A stretch of 64,000 nucleotides of DNA from Mariprofundus micogutta (GTDB lineage Bacteria; Pseudomonadota; Zetaproteobacteria; Mariprofundales; Mariprofundaceae). Shown piece after piece: positions 1-7,622 of this stretch. Position 1 is the stretch's first letter. Every line of letters starts with the position of its first letter. The DNA lies in assembly GCF_001895085.1 (NCBI RefSeq), contig NZ_BDFD01000014.1, positions 1 to 64,000 of the forward strand, given 5' to 3'. Below the pieces are notes generated by a model, which was not told where the DNA came from, did not search any database, and worked only from the letters and a program-made list of their open reading frames with translations. Position numbers and translations under genes: made by a program.

Positions 1-60
1 GTAGGTAAGCGCAACAGCTTCGCGCTTGAATTCGGCACTGTACTTTCTTCGTTGGGTCAT
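1..60 (-). CDS. IS3-family transposase OrfA, N-terminal fragment (cut by window edge)
   Basis: Reading leftward from an ATG at 60, the first 20 residues begin MTQRRKYSAEFKREAVAL, which is the usual opening of the helix-turn-helix OrfA subunit of IS3-family transposases. A good ribosome binding site (AAGGAG on the minus strand, about 69-74) precedes the ATG. The rest lies outside the window, so it cannot be told whether the element is complete. Recognition rests on a short but very characteristic stretch. Confidence 0.75.
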   Translation of the reverse strand, partial: MTQRRKYSAEFKREAVALTY

Positions 61-127
61 TCGGAACACTCCTTATGGGCATATTATGCCTCTTTTTAGA
101 TGTGTCCGTAGAAACGGGGTAGAACCC
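1..127 (-). mobile_element. End of an IS3-type insertion sequence
   Basis: Upstream of the OrfA start the minus strand reads ...CTACCCCGTTTCTACGGACACA, which resembles the terminal repeat layout of IS3-group elements (CTACCC followed by GGACACA). The outer boundary is placed near 127 by that resemblance only. The other end and any target duplication lie outside the window. Confidence 0.5.
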
Positions 128-216
128 TCCTCTGTTTAGCTAATTTAAAGTCTTCAATAATGTCGCCGATACTCTCCATACATATAATTTCATTTCCATG
201 GAGGGAAATCGGGGGG

Positions 217-309
217 ATGAAAATGAGTGAAGAAACAAAAAGAGGTGTTCAAGTTGTAGTATTAATTGGCTTTATCATCCTTACTCTTATAGTCATTGAT
301 TCATTGTGA
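217..309 (+). CDS. Tiny single-pass membrane peptide, copy A (30 aa)
   Basis: A 30-codon frame starts at ATG 217 (a second ATG at 223 is possible) and ends at TGA 307-309. A G-rich stretch (GGAGGG at 200-205 and GGGGGG at 211-216) precedes it. The product has a short charged head (MKMSEETKRG) and one hydrophobic helix ending VIDSL. The second half is closely matched by the product of 543-629: both end in GFII(L/I)TLIVIDSL. The match between two separate small frames, each with a ribosome site and stop, is what supports coding. Function unknown; it may be a small membrane regulator or a toxin-like peptide. An intrinsic terminator follows directly. Confidence 0.6.
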   Translation: MKMSEETKRGVQVVVLIGFIILTLIVIDSL

Positions 310-320
310 GAGAGTTTAAC

Positions 321-350
321 AAGGCTCAGGTAAAACCTGAGCCTTAATTT
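321..350 (+). terminator. Intrinsic terminator after membrane peptide A
   Basis: A perfect 10-bp stem (AAGGCTCAGG at 321-330 with CCTGAGCCTT at 336-345) encloses a 5-nt loop TAAAA and is followed by a weak T tract AATTT. It lies 12 bases after the stop of the small frame at 217-309. Confidence 0.75.
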
Positions 351-420
351 CTGCAGCTCACAGTCTGTTGTGATTGGACGGTCACTGCTCTACCATCATC
401 ATGTAAGCTGTATCAGTTAT

Positions 421-452
421 TGGAATTGCTGAGAGAGTTTAAAGCAATTCCA
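421..452. repeat. Hairpin with a repeated 13-mer in its loop
   Basis: TGGAATTGCT (421-430) pairs perfectly with AGCAATTCCA (443-452). The start of the loop is TGAGAGAGTTTAA (430-442), a 13-mer also present at 307-319 where it overlaps the stop codon of membrane peptide A. No T tract follows, so it is not a clear terminator. Confidence 0.45.
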
Positions 453-542
453 TTCACACCATTCTTTTGAATGTACTTGATTTGCAATCCATAAATTATG
501 TGCTATTAATGATAGCCACTAACATTTTATGGAGATAAAGGC

Positions 543-629
543 TTGACTGAAATACTGTCTAAAAGAATTCAAATAGCGCTAATGGTTGGTTTTATAATCA
601 TTACACTCATAGTAATAGATTCACTTTAA
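543..629 (+). CDS. Tiny single-pass membrane peptide, copy B (28 aa)
   Basis: A 28-codon frame starts at TTG 543, with GGAG at 531-534 eight bases upstream, and ends at TAA 627-629. The product has a short head (MTEILSKRIQ) and a hydrophobic segment ending TLIVIDSL, almost the same as copy A at 217-309. The DNA differs at many third positions while the protein end is kept, which argues for selection on the peptide. The TTG start is inferred from the ribosome site and from matching length. It is followed 50 bases later by the pentapeptide-repeat gene. Function unknown. Confidence 0.58.
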   Translation: MTEILSKRIQIALMVGFIIITLIVIDSL

Positions 630-680
630 GTTTTATATCATTGCACCCCTAAATACCAATTTAAATATGAGGAACTAATC

Positions 681-1205
681 TTGAAGCATACAATATTTAT
701 AATTGTATCGGCAATTATATTGTCTACCAACGCGTATGCGTTTGATTTGCAGCATTTAATTAAGGCTAAAGCTACAAAGGTATGTGAAAACTGTGATTTA
801 TCTGGAGCGGATTTATCCGACCTGGATTTGTCCGGAGCTAAATTTAACGAATCGGATTTATCAGGCGCTAAGCTCAATAACACAAATCTATCTTCGGCTA
901 GTTTTTTCAATGCTAACTTAAATGGGGCTGAATTAGAAAATGCTAAATTTTCTGGGGCACTCCTTCTTGGCGCATCTATGAGAAAAGCATTTATGAAAGG
1001 TGCTGTATTGTCTGAGACATATTTGTTAAAAACAGACATGAGAGAGTCCGATTTATCATCAGCCAATTTGACCAGAGCATATCTGAATGAAGACTGCCTT
1101 TTGGGGGCAAAATTATCAGATGCAACTTTTATCGGTTCACATTTGAAGGATTATCCCATATGCAATCAACAGAAGGCGTCTTTTACTGAGGTAACGCCAC
1201 TTTGA
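681..1205 (+). CDS. Exported pentapeptide-repeat protein
   Basis: The 174-residue product starts at TTG 681, with GAGGA at 670-674 as ribosome site. It opens with a Sec-type signal (hydrophobic run ending STNAYA) and continues as consecutive pentapeptide repeats of the A(D/N)LSG type (ANLNGAELENAKFSGA and similar) from about residue 40 to 150, the family that folds into a right-handed quadrilateral beta helix. Cysteines occur at both flanks of the repeats (C36, C39 and two near the C-terminus), possibly paired in the periplasm. The gene is AT-rich compared with the rest of the window and sits between the IS3 end and tRNA-Leu. The target is unknown; the family ranges from gyrase protection to structural roles, and export argues against the former. 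Confidence 0.85.
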   Translation: MKHTIFIIVSAIILSTNAYAFDLQHLIKAKATKVCENCDLSGADLSDLDLSGAKFNESDLSGAKLNNTNLSSASFFNANLNGAELENAKFSGALLLGASMRKAFMKGAVLSETYLLKTDMRESDLSSANLTRAYLNEDCLLGAKLSDATFIGSHLKDYPICNQQKASFTEVTPL

Positions 1206-1258
1206 GTGTCTAGATCGGGGCAACGTTAGGTGAAGGGAAGGTTTGGGTGTGCAAGATA

Positions 1259-1317
1259 GCAACGATAAATCGTTGCATCCTAGCGCGTATTTTAAGCATT
1301 ATTAATGCTTAAAATAC
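1259..1317. repeat. Two consecutive hairpins at the 3' side of tRNA-Leu
   Basis: GCAACGAT (1259-1266) pairs with ATCGTTGC (1269-1276). A second, perfect 14-bp AT-rich stem pairs 1287-1300 with 1304-1317 around a 3-nt loop. The second lies 5 bases beyond the encoded CCA end of tRNA-Leu (minus strand) and may serve as its terminator or as part of an attachment-site region. Confidence 0.5.
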
Positions 1318-1321
1318 TTGC

Positions 1322-1408
1322 TGGTACCTGAGGCCGGAGTCGAACCGGCACGCTCGTGAAAGCACGGGATTTTGAATCCCGGGTGTCTACCAATTCCACC
1401 ACTCAGGC
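1322..1408 (-). tRNA. tRNA-Leu (anticodon CAA)
   Basis: On the minus strand the 87-nt sequence starts GCCTGAG, which pairs with CTCAGGT at the 3' end (G-U in the first pair). The anticodon stem CGGGA/TCCCG encloses the loop TTCAAAA, giving anticodon CAA. A long variable arm, expected for leucine, is followed by the T arm CCGG-TTCGACT-CCGG. The CCA end is encoded (1322-1324). Confidence 0.95.
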
Positions 1409-1499
1409 ATTGAAACAAGTACGGTTTGAAAGACGGCGCGAAGCATTGTCATCTACCGTTAAACTGTCAAGAGCTATGCGGGCCTGACTTTTACAGTTT

Positions 1500-1949
1500 T
1501 CAAACACCGTTTGGAATTTTAACGACGCTGAGGAATAACCCCAGTTCCCTGACAGCATTTGAAAAGCCTATGTAATCCACAGGTTTGGTGATGTAGATGT
1601 TGCAACCCAGTTCGTAACAGCGCTTAATCTCACGTTTGTCATCGGTCGTTGTGAGCACAATAATCGGTATTTGTTTTGTTTTCTCATTGGATTTCAGTTT
1701 CTCGAGAACCTGATAGCCATCCATAATCGGCATATTCAAATCCAGCAGGATCAGGGTATCACTGATGTGTGGCTTTCCAGCAAATTCACCTTCACCACAG
1801 ATATAGTCGATCACGGCACTACCAGTAATACATTTGTGAATTTTATTTCTGATGCCGGCGCGTTCGAGATTTTTCTCTGTCAGTCGGGCATGGCCTTCAT
1901 CGTCTTCGGCCAGCACAATTGTAACACGTTCAAAGTTTTCCATTGTCAT
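1500..1949 (-). CDS. Single-domain response regulator (CheY/Rcp1-like)
   Basis: The 149-residue protein is a receiver domain with no output domain. Acidic pocket E15-D16-D17, phosphoacceptor D70 in the stretch LLDLNMP, T100-T102 and K122 before a proline are all present. The insert after residue 50 and the LDLNMP motif resemble Rcp1-type regulators that pair with phytochrome or hybrid kinases. It starts 4 bases after the end of the histidine kinase gene and is surely co-transcribed with it, so it is the likely phosphotransfer partner. It could act on flagella, pili or as a phosphate sink; sequence alone does not decide. Confidence 0.93.
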   Translation of the reverse strand: MTMENFERVTIVLAEDDEGHARLTEKNLERAGIRNKIHKCITGSAVIDYICGEGEFAGKPHISDTLILLDLNMPIMDGYQVLEKLKSNEKTKQIPIIVLTTTDDKREIKRCYELGCNIYITKPVDYIGFSNAVRELGLFLSVVKIPNGV

Positions 1950-1952
1950 TGC

Positions 1953-3959
1953 TTACACCTCATTGTTTTCTATACATGGCAGGAACACCGTAAACGTGGT
2001 TCCCAGGTTTTCCTGTGATTCAAACGTAATGCTGCCACCCTGGGCGCGAGCCAGTGTCTGCACATAAGCAAGCCCCATTCCCTCTCCCTGCACGGTAGTA
2101 TGGCGTCCGCGTCTGAAGATCTGAAATACTTTGTCATTCTCACTTTCAGCGATGCCATGGCCGTTATCTGTTACGGCAATTGCAATGCCACTGTCTCTGC
2201 TTACTGCACTGATGGAGATTTCACCGGCCCGTTCCGGATCAAGGTATTTGATCGCATTATCGATCAGATTACCGAGAATCTGTTCCACGACCATACGGTC
2301 ATTGCGGATGCAGGGTAAATCACCGATATCCACCCGGGAGTGGGTTTCCTGCAGTTGATGCCTGTGAATATCTACCAGTGATTCTGCTGTTTCACTCAAG
2401 TCGATGGTTTCAAGTACCAGTTCGCGCCGGCCCAAACGTGACAGCTTTAGAATGGCAGCAAGCATCGCATCCATTTTTTCGACCGAAGTCGTAATGAAGC
2501 CCATCGATTCCGGGATCTCTTCTTCGATGAGCTTCTGCATTTCCTGCTGTTCAGAGGCTTCCAGTTTATCTTTGATGCTTGCCAGTTTTTCACTGATTTC
2601 CTTGAGTGTGTAATCGAGTTCTCCGGTGAAACCTTTCAGGTTCACAAGCGGGGAGCGCAGATCATGGGAGACGATGTAGGCAAAGCTCTTAATCTCTTCA
2701 TTGGCTGCCGACAGGGTAGCTGTTCTCTCTTCCACACGTTGTTCCAGCTCTTCACCATAGGCTTTCAGTTTCAGGTTCTTATCAATTACATCTTGATTAT
2801 AACGTTTGATATTGTCGGCCATGGTATTGAATGCCGTTGCAAGAAGGCCGATTTCATCATGGCTGGAAATATTACTGCGTTCTTCCATGTTGCCATCAGC
2901 ATAGGCAAGCGTTGTTTCGGTCAGTTCGTCGATGGGGCTTGAAATGGTTCTGGCCAGCATCATGCCGATAAACACTGTGCCAATCATGACGCCAAGCACG
3001 ATCATTATCGCATTTTGCTGCATGTTTTGCACTGATTCCATCAGTTCAGCCTTATCCATTTTGACAACCAGTCCCATCTCCAGTTCCGGAATATAACCCC
3101 AGGCTGCAACCACCGGGATATTGCGATAATCCACATCAAATGCACTACTGACATGGCCTTGAAGGGCATCCTGAATCGGCCCTGCCAGATTGGCTCCCAT
3201 AGGAACGGTGAAGTCCATTTCTGAAGTCGGCATATGTCTGAGAGGTGCCAGATAGGCTTTGTCTCCATGTAACACACCGGCAACGACTTCACCGCTTTTC
3301 CCCAGTCCGGTGATCGAGCCAAGGATGTCTGCCAGGCTCTTCCAGTCCAGTTGTATGGCTACTGCACCGAGCAGTTGACCGTGCAGGATTACCGGGCTGG
3401 CTATGAACACTGCCATGGCGTTGGAAGGCATGTAAAAAGCGATGCTGGAGGTTCGGGTCTGTAGTTGATTGATGGCATGCCGGTATGCTTTTGCCAGTGC
3501 TGTGTTTCTGTATGGACCAGTGAGCAGATTAGTGTTGAAATCTGCTTCTTTCTTTGCCGAATGAATGATATCGCCATTTTTTGCGATCACAAACAGGTCA
3601 TAGAGACCTGTTTGTTCGCCCAAATGGTGTATCAGATGTTCGATGGCTTCACCGCTCTTGTCTGGAGTCTGCCTGTTACCCGGTAACTTGTTATACGCAA
3701 CCAGCACTTCGGCTGTTTCAGGCAAACTTGAAAAGATGTCATTGATCTGGATGTGCTGGGTTAGCTCGGTGCGCACTGAATAGATGCGGTTGCTGCGAAT
3801 ATCTCTCAGGTGTTGTATCGATTCTGCGATCATGCTGTTTTCAAACTGTTTGAAGGCAAAAAATGACAGTGAAACTTCCGAGATCAACACCACCACGATC
3901 AGGGTGAAGATGATCCTGTAGCGGACAGGTAAATCGCTGAAACGATTCAGTAGATGCAT
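1953..3959 (-). CDS. Membrane histidine kinase, Cache-HAMP-HisKA-HATPase
   Basis: The 668-residue protein starts at ATG 3959, which has AGGAAGAG upstream; a longer reading frame extends into the preceding gene but is less likely. Order of parts: membrane helix near residues 12-35, extracytoplasmic sensor of Cache type (about 40-310), second helix near 316-337, HAMP, a short coiled segment, HisKA with H432 in SHDLRSPL, and an HATPase domain with N box (DNAIKYLD), G1 (DNGHGIAE) and G2 (GEGMGLAYV). The kinase is bacteriophytochrome-like in its catalytic part. It follows the binding lipoprotein by 4 bases and precedes the response regulator by 3, which suggests that the periplasmic binding protein feeds its signal to this kinase. 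Confidence 0.92.
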   Translation of the reverse strand: MHLLNRFSDLPVRYRIIFTLIVVVLISEVSLSFFAFKQFENSMIAESIQHLRDIRSNRIYSVRTELTQHIQINDIFSSLPETAEVLVAYNKLPGNRQTPDKSGEAIEHLIHHLGEQTGLYDLFVIAKNGDIIHSAKKEADFNTNLLTGPYRNTALAKAYRHAINQLQTRTSSIAFYMPSNAMAVFIASPVILHGQLLGAVAIQLDWKSLADILGSITGLGKSGEVVAGVLHGDKAYLAPLRHMPTSEMDFTVPMGANLAGPIQDALQGHVSSAFDVDYRNIPVVAAWGYIPELEMGLVVKMDKAELMESVQNMQQNAIMIVLGVMIGTVFIGMMLARTISSPIDELTETTLAYADGNMEERSNISSHDEIGLLATAFNTMADNIKRYNQDVIDKNLKLKAYGEELEQRVEERTATLSAANEEIKSFAYIVSHDLRSPLVNLKGFTGELDYTLKEISEKLASIKDKLEASEQQEMQKLIEEEIPESMGFITTSVEKMDAMLAAILKLSRLGRRELVLETIDLSETAESLVDIHRHQLQETHSRVDIGDLPCIRNDRMVVEQILGNLIDNAIKYLDPERAGEISISAVSRDSGIAIAVTDNGHGIAESENDKVFQIFRRGRHTTVQGEGMGLAYVQTLARAQGGSITFESQENLGTTFTVFLPCIENNEV

Positions 3960-3963
3960 GGAA

Positions 3964-5274
3964 TCACTCTTCCTGAGGCCGGGCGGACCACTGCTGGCCC
4001 CAGAGATCAAACAGGCTGTTGATATAATGCTCTGCATCATCCTGCAGAATGCCGAGCGGATGTGTCATTGGCTGGATACTACTTTCGGATTGCCAGACAG
4101 TTTCAAACTGGTGCTGGGCAACGATTTTGCCAATGCGGGCCTGTTTCCACAGGTGATGATTATTCAGATCAATTGCCACAATGCCTTGCGGAGCCTCCAT
4201 AGTGATCGTTTTCAGGCGGAAGATAATCGATTTGGCATCGATGCTGTTGATCAGCTGTGCTGCTTTAGCCCACAGGTGAACGCCGATGTAGGCAGCTTCC
4301 ATCGGATCACTAATAAGCCGCTGCTTGCCAAAATGTGTTTTGAAGGCCCGGACAAATTCTCGGTTTCCGTGGCTATCAATGCTCTGGAAATAGCTCCATG
4401 CGGCATAGTGGCCCCGGCTATGATCCTCCGGTATCACTGCCAGCTCATTTTCTGAAATGCTGAATGATAATACCGGCATGTCACTGGATGTGATGTCAGC
4501 TTCGAACAGAGCCTTGAAAAAGCTGATGTTGCTATCGCCGTTGATAGTGTTAATCACAACATCCGGTTTTGCTGAGATAATCTCTCTGGCAACAGAGTCA
4601 AAATCGCTACTGCCCAGTGGTTGATAGATTTCCCCGACGATCTCCATATCCAGTATGGAGGCCTGTTTTTTGATGATCCAGTTTGCAACTCTGGGGAAAA
4701 TGTAATCGGAGCCAATGAGAAACAGTCGTTTGCCCAGATGTTTATTGCTCCAGCTGATGGCTGGAATGATCTGCTGGTTGGGAGTGTTGCCCGTATAAAT
4801 AATATGGGGTGATTGCTCGAAGCCCTCATATTGAAGCGGGTAAAACAGCAGGCTGTCATACTGTTCAATAACTGGTTTCACTGTTTTGCGGCTGGCCGAG
4901 GTCCAGCAGCCGAAAGTCACTGCTACCTGCTCATCTTTAATCAGGCGTCGTGCTTCACTGGCAAAGGTTGCAGGGTCGGATTTACCATCGGCAATGATCG
5001 GCTTGAGTTGCCTTCCCAGCAGGCCGCCTTTGGCGTTGATCTCTTCAATGGCCAGCAGCGTGGCATCCACCACCGGTTTTTCACTGATCGCCATGGTGCC
5101 GGTTAGCGAATGAAGTATGCCAATTTTTATGGGTTCCTTGTCAGCGTTTTGACAAGCTGTTAATAATAACAGCAAGGCACAGCCCATAACAGGCAGCAAC
5201 AAATACTTATATGTCTGTTTTAATCCGGCTCGTTGCAACAATGGCATAGCATTGTTGAGCATATCGGATGCCAA
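3964..5274 (-). CDS. Periplasmic binding lipoprotein of the UrtA/AmiC type
   Basis: The 436-residue protein has a lipoprotein signal with lipobox LTAC near residue 41, so it should be anchored in the periplasm. The rest is a type I periplasmic binding fold of the urea/amide branch: IKIGILHSLTGTMA, INAKGGLLGR, a GCWTSASRK stretch and FYPLQYEG are all typical of UrtA and AmiC homologues. No ABC transporter permease or ATPase gene is nearby; instead the next genes are a histidine kinase and a response regulator. The likely role is ligand sensing. The precise start is uncertain (ATGs at 5274, 5262 and 5247, none with a good ribosome site). Urea or a short-chain amide is a family-based guess for the ligand. 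Confidence 0.88.
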   Translation of the reverse strand: MASDMLNNAMPLLQRAGLKQTYKYLLLPVMGCALLLLLTACQNADKEPIKIGILHSLTGTMAISEKPVVDATLLAIEEINAKGGLLGRQLKPIIADGKSDPATFASEARRLIKDEQVAVTFGCWTSASRKTVKPVIEQYDSLLFYPLQYEGFEQSPHIIYTGNTPNQQIIPAISWSNKHLGKRLFLIGSDYIFPRVANWIIKKQASILDMEIVGEIYQPLGSSDFDSVAREIISAKPDVVINTINGDSNISFFKALFEADITSSDMPVLSFSISENELAVIPEDHSRGHYAAWSYFQSIDSHGNREFVRAFKTHFGKQRLISDPMEAAYIGVHLWAKAAQLINSIDAKSIIFRLKTITMEAPQGIVAIDLNNHHLWKQARIGKIVAQHQFETVWQSESSIQPMTHPLGILQDDAEHYINSLFDLWGQQWSARPQEE

Positions 5275-5366
5275 TGTTTGTTGGCTTGAAATATGCTTGG
5301 TTCATATTCAATGCATAGGGCTTATCCTAGCATGGCTGGTATTCTCAGGGAGGGTTGAGGCATTAC

Positions 5367-7463
5367 ATGTCAGAATCAGGATCACTTACTCGCAGTGATA
5401 TTCATATTCTTTATATCGAGGATGATGAAGGTTTAGCTCGCCTGTTGCAGAAACAGCTACATCGGCGAAGTGGTTATCATGTGGATGTCGCAGAGGATGC
5501 TGAGCAGGGTTTACGAAAGCTGCAACAGCAGCATTATGATATGACCATTGTGGATTATAATTTACCTGTTCTTAGTGGTTTGCAGTTGCTGCATATCCTC
5601 AGAGACAATGGCATCGATGTGCCGGTCATTATTCTCACCGGTGTAGGTACTGAAGAGATTGCTGCAGAGGTGATGAGAGCTGGCGCGGTTGACTATCTGG
5701 TTAAGGATGTTGGCGAAGCACATGTCGATAAAATATGCGCAGCTATTCAACGCGTGTGGGTTGATCAGCAGAAAAAAATACAGCAGAAAATGGTCTTCGC
5801 CAAACGCAGGTTGGCCGAGAAGGTGTTTGATGTGACCGAAGAAGGGATCATCGTCACTGACGGCAGCAATATCATTGAAGCAGTCAACCCGGCATTTACG
5901 ACGATTACCGGTTATTCCTATGAAGAAGCCATAGGGAAAACGCCTTCCCTTCTCAAGTCCGGCCAGCATGATGATCAGTTCTTCAAGCGCATGTGGAAAG
6001 CCATTGAAAAAAACGACTTTTGGGAAGGTGAAATCTGGAACAAAAGAAAATCCGGTGAGGAATATCCGGAATGGTTGGCGATTAATGCGATCCGGGAGAA
6101 GGATGGTCAGGTTAGTCAGTATATCGGGGTGTTTACCGATATCAGTAAACGGAAAGAAGATGAAAAAAAAATCTGGCATCAGGCCAATTTTGATCCTCTG
6201 ACTGATCTGCCGAACAGATCTTTGCTCGTTGATCGAGCGGCCGAGGCCTTAAGACGAGCCAGGCGTGAACATACAGAAATGGCAATGATGTTTATTGATC
6301 TGGATCGATTTAAATACATCAATGATCACTATGGTCACGCGGTGGGTGATGAATTCCTTATCGAGGTCGGCAAAAGAATCTCTTCGGCATTGAGGGAAAG
6401 TGATACGGTCATTCGTCTTTCAGGCGATGAATTTATTGTGCTGATGCCACTGATTCAACATGTCACAGATGCAGGGCGAGTGGCGGAGAAAATCACTTCA
6501 GCGATATCTGCTGCATATATCATCAATGACAGTAAAACCTATGTGTCCGCTTCTGTAGGCATCGCAGTCTATCCCGGTGATGGAGATAGCGTGGAGACCC
6601 TGCTTAGCCATGCTGATATGGCGATGTATAAAGCCAAGGAGAACGGACGTAATCAGCATCTGTTCTTTGATCATAAAATGAATGAAGAGGCTGAACAAAA
6701 AGCGAGTATCGAACATGAGTTAATGCTGGCTATTAAAGATGATCAGCTGGTCCTGTATTTCCAGCCGGTGACAAACCTGAAGTGTCACAGGATCACTCAT
6801 GCTGAAGCGTTGATTCGCTGGAACCATCCTGAAAAAGGGCTGATCATGCCAAATGATTTCATTCCGATTGCTGAGGAGTCCGGTTTGATTATCCAGCTTG
6901 GAGAATGGGTGATTGATGCAGTCTGTAATCAGTTGAAGCTCTGGCAGCGTGTAACGGATGATCTGAAGATTTGTCTGAATGTGTCCCCGATTCAGATGAT
7001 GCATGCGAATCTGGATAAACAACTACAGGCATCCATGACCCGGTGTGCGCCACCGAATGGAAGTATTATTATCGAAATTACTGAAAATGTGATGATTGAA
7101 GGGCCTGAGAAGATCAAAGAGAAACTGGATGCCATGAAGGAGATGGGGCTGAGTTTCCTGATTGATGATTTTGGCACCGGTTTTTCGTCCATGCGATATC
7201 TGAAAAAGCTGCCTTTCGATGGTTTGAAAATTGATCGTGGCTTTGTCGCCAATGTTGATGCTGATAATGAAAAGGCTGTTCTGGTGCAAGCCATGATCGA
7301 GATGGCACATCGCCTGAACCTGAAAGTGGTCGCAGAAGGCGTGGAGAGAGAAGAAGAGCTGGCTTATTTGCGTTCTCTGGACTGTGATTATGTGCAGGGT
7401 TACCTGTTGGGCAGGCCCATGCCTGCTGAACAATTTTTAGCCTTATTAACTTCTCAACAGTGA
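5367..7463 (+). CDS. REC-PAS-GGDEF-EAL c-di-GMP enzyme, copy 1
   Basis: The 698-residue protein starts at ATG 5367 with GAGG just upstream; a TTG at 5355 is less likely. Receiver (about 12-130, with D63 and K113), a linker helix, PAS (about 155-260), diguanylate cyclase domain and EAL phosphodiesterase domain follow in order. The active loop is S352-GDEF, a serine variant of GGDEF, and the feedback-inhibition site RxxD (RESD) lies five residues before it. The EAL part keeps E480-A-L, LNVSP, EITEN, DDFGTG, KIDRG and AEGVE, so phosphodiesterase activity is expected. It is divergent from the lipoprotein-kinase-regulator operon with a gap of 92 bases, which makes that kinase a candidate donor for D63. 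Confidence 0.93.
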   Translation: MSESGSLTRSDIHILYIEDDEGLARLLQKQLHRRSGYHVDVAEDAEQGLRKLQQQHYDMTIVDYNLPVLSGLQLLHILRDNGIDVPVIILTGVGTEEIAAEVMRAGAVDYLVKDVGEAHVDKICAAIQRVWVDQQKKIQQKMVFAKRRLAEKVFDVTEEGIIVTDGSNIIEAVNPAFTTITGYSYEEAIGKTPSLLKSGQHDDQFFKRMWKAIEKNDFWEGEIWNKRKSGEEYPEWLAINAIREKDGQVSQYIGVFTDISKRKEDEKKIWHQANFDPLTDLPNRSLLVDRAAEALRRARREHTEMAMMFIDLDRFKYINDHYGHAVGDEFLIEVGKRISSALRESDTVIRLSGDEFIVLMPLIQHVTDAGRVAEKITSAISAAYIINDSKTYVSASVGIAVYPGDGDSVETLLSHADMAMYKAKENGRNQHLFFDHKMNEEAEQKASIEHELMLAIKDDQLVLYFQPVTNLKCHRITHAEALIRWNHPEKGLIMPNDFIPIAEESGLIIQLGEWVIDAVCNQLKLWQRVTDDLKICLNVSPIQMMHANLDKQLQASMTRCAPPNGSIIIEITENVMIEGPEKIKEKLDAMKEMGLSFLIDDFGTGFSSMRYLKKLPFDGLKIDRGFVANVDADNEKAVLVQAMIEMAHRLNLKVVAEGVEREEELAYLRSLDCDYVQGYLLGRPMPAEQFLALLTSQQ

Positions 7464-7622
7464 TCCTTTTGCTGTTTGCTGCCTAGACGCCGGGTTCATT
7501 GCCAATCAGGGCCTGTTCAGCCATGAACTTTTTCATTTTCTATGCTATGGTTATCAACGTGACAGTGCATTGATAGATATGGGTGTTTGATTGTCTGTCA
7601 CGTGAAGAGGGGAAATCGGCAT

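Noticed and set aside
638-1066. Minus-strand frame over the pentapeptide-repeat gene
   Set aside because: The reverse strand of pentapeptide repeats stays open by codon pattern; the plus-strand product has a signal peptide and true repeats.
3959-4040. Longer N-terminus for the Cache histidine kinase (ATG at 4040)
   Set aside because: It would overlap the lipoprotein gene by about 77 bases and adds a non-hydrophobic stretch before the membrane helix; ATG 3959 has a good ribosome site.
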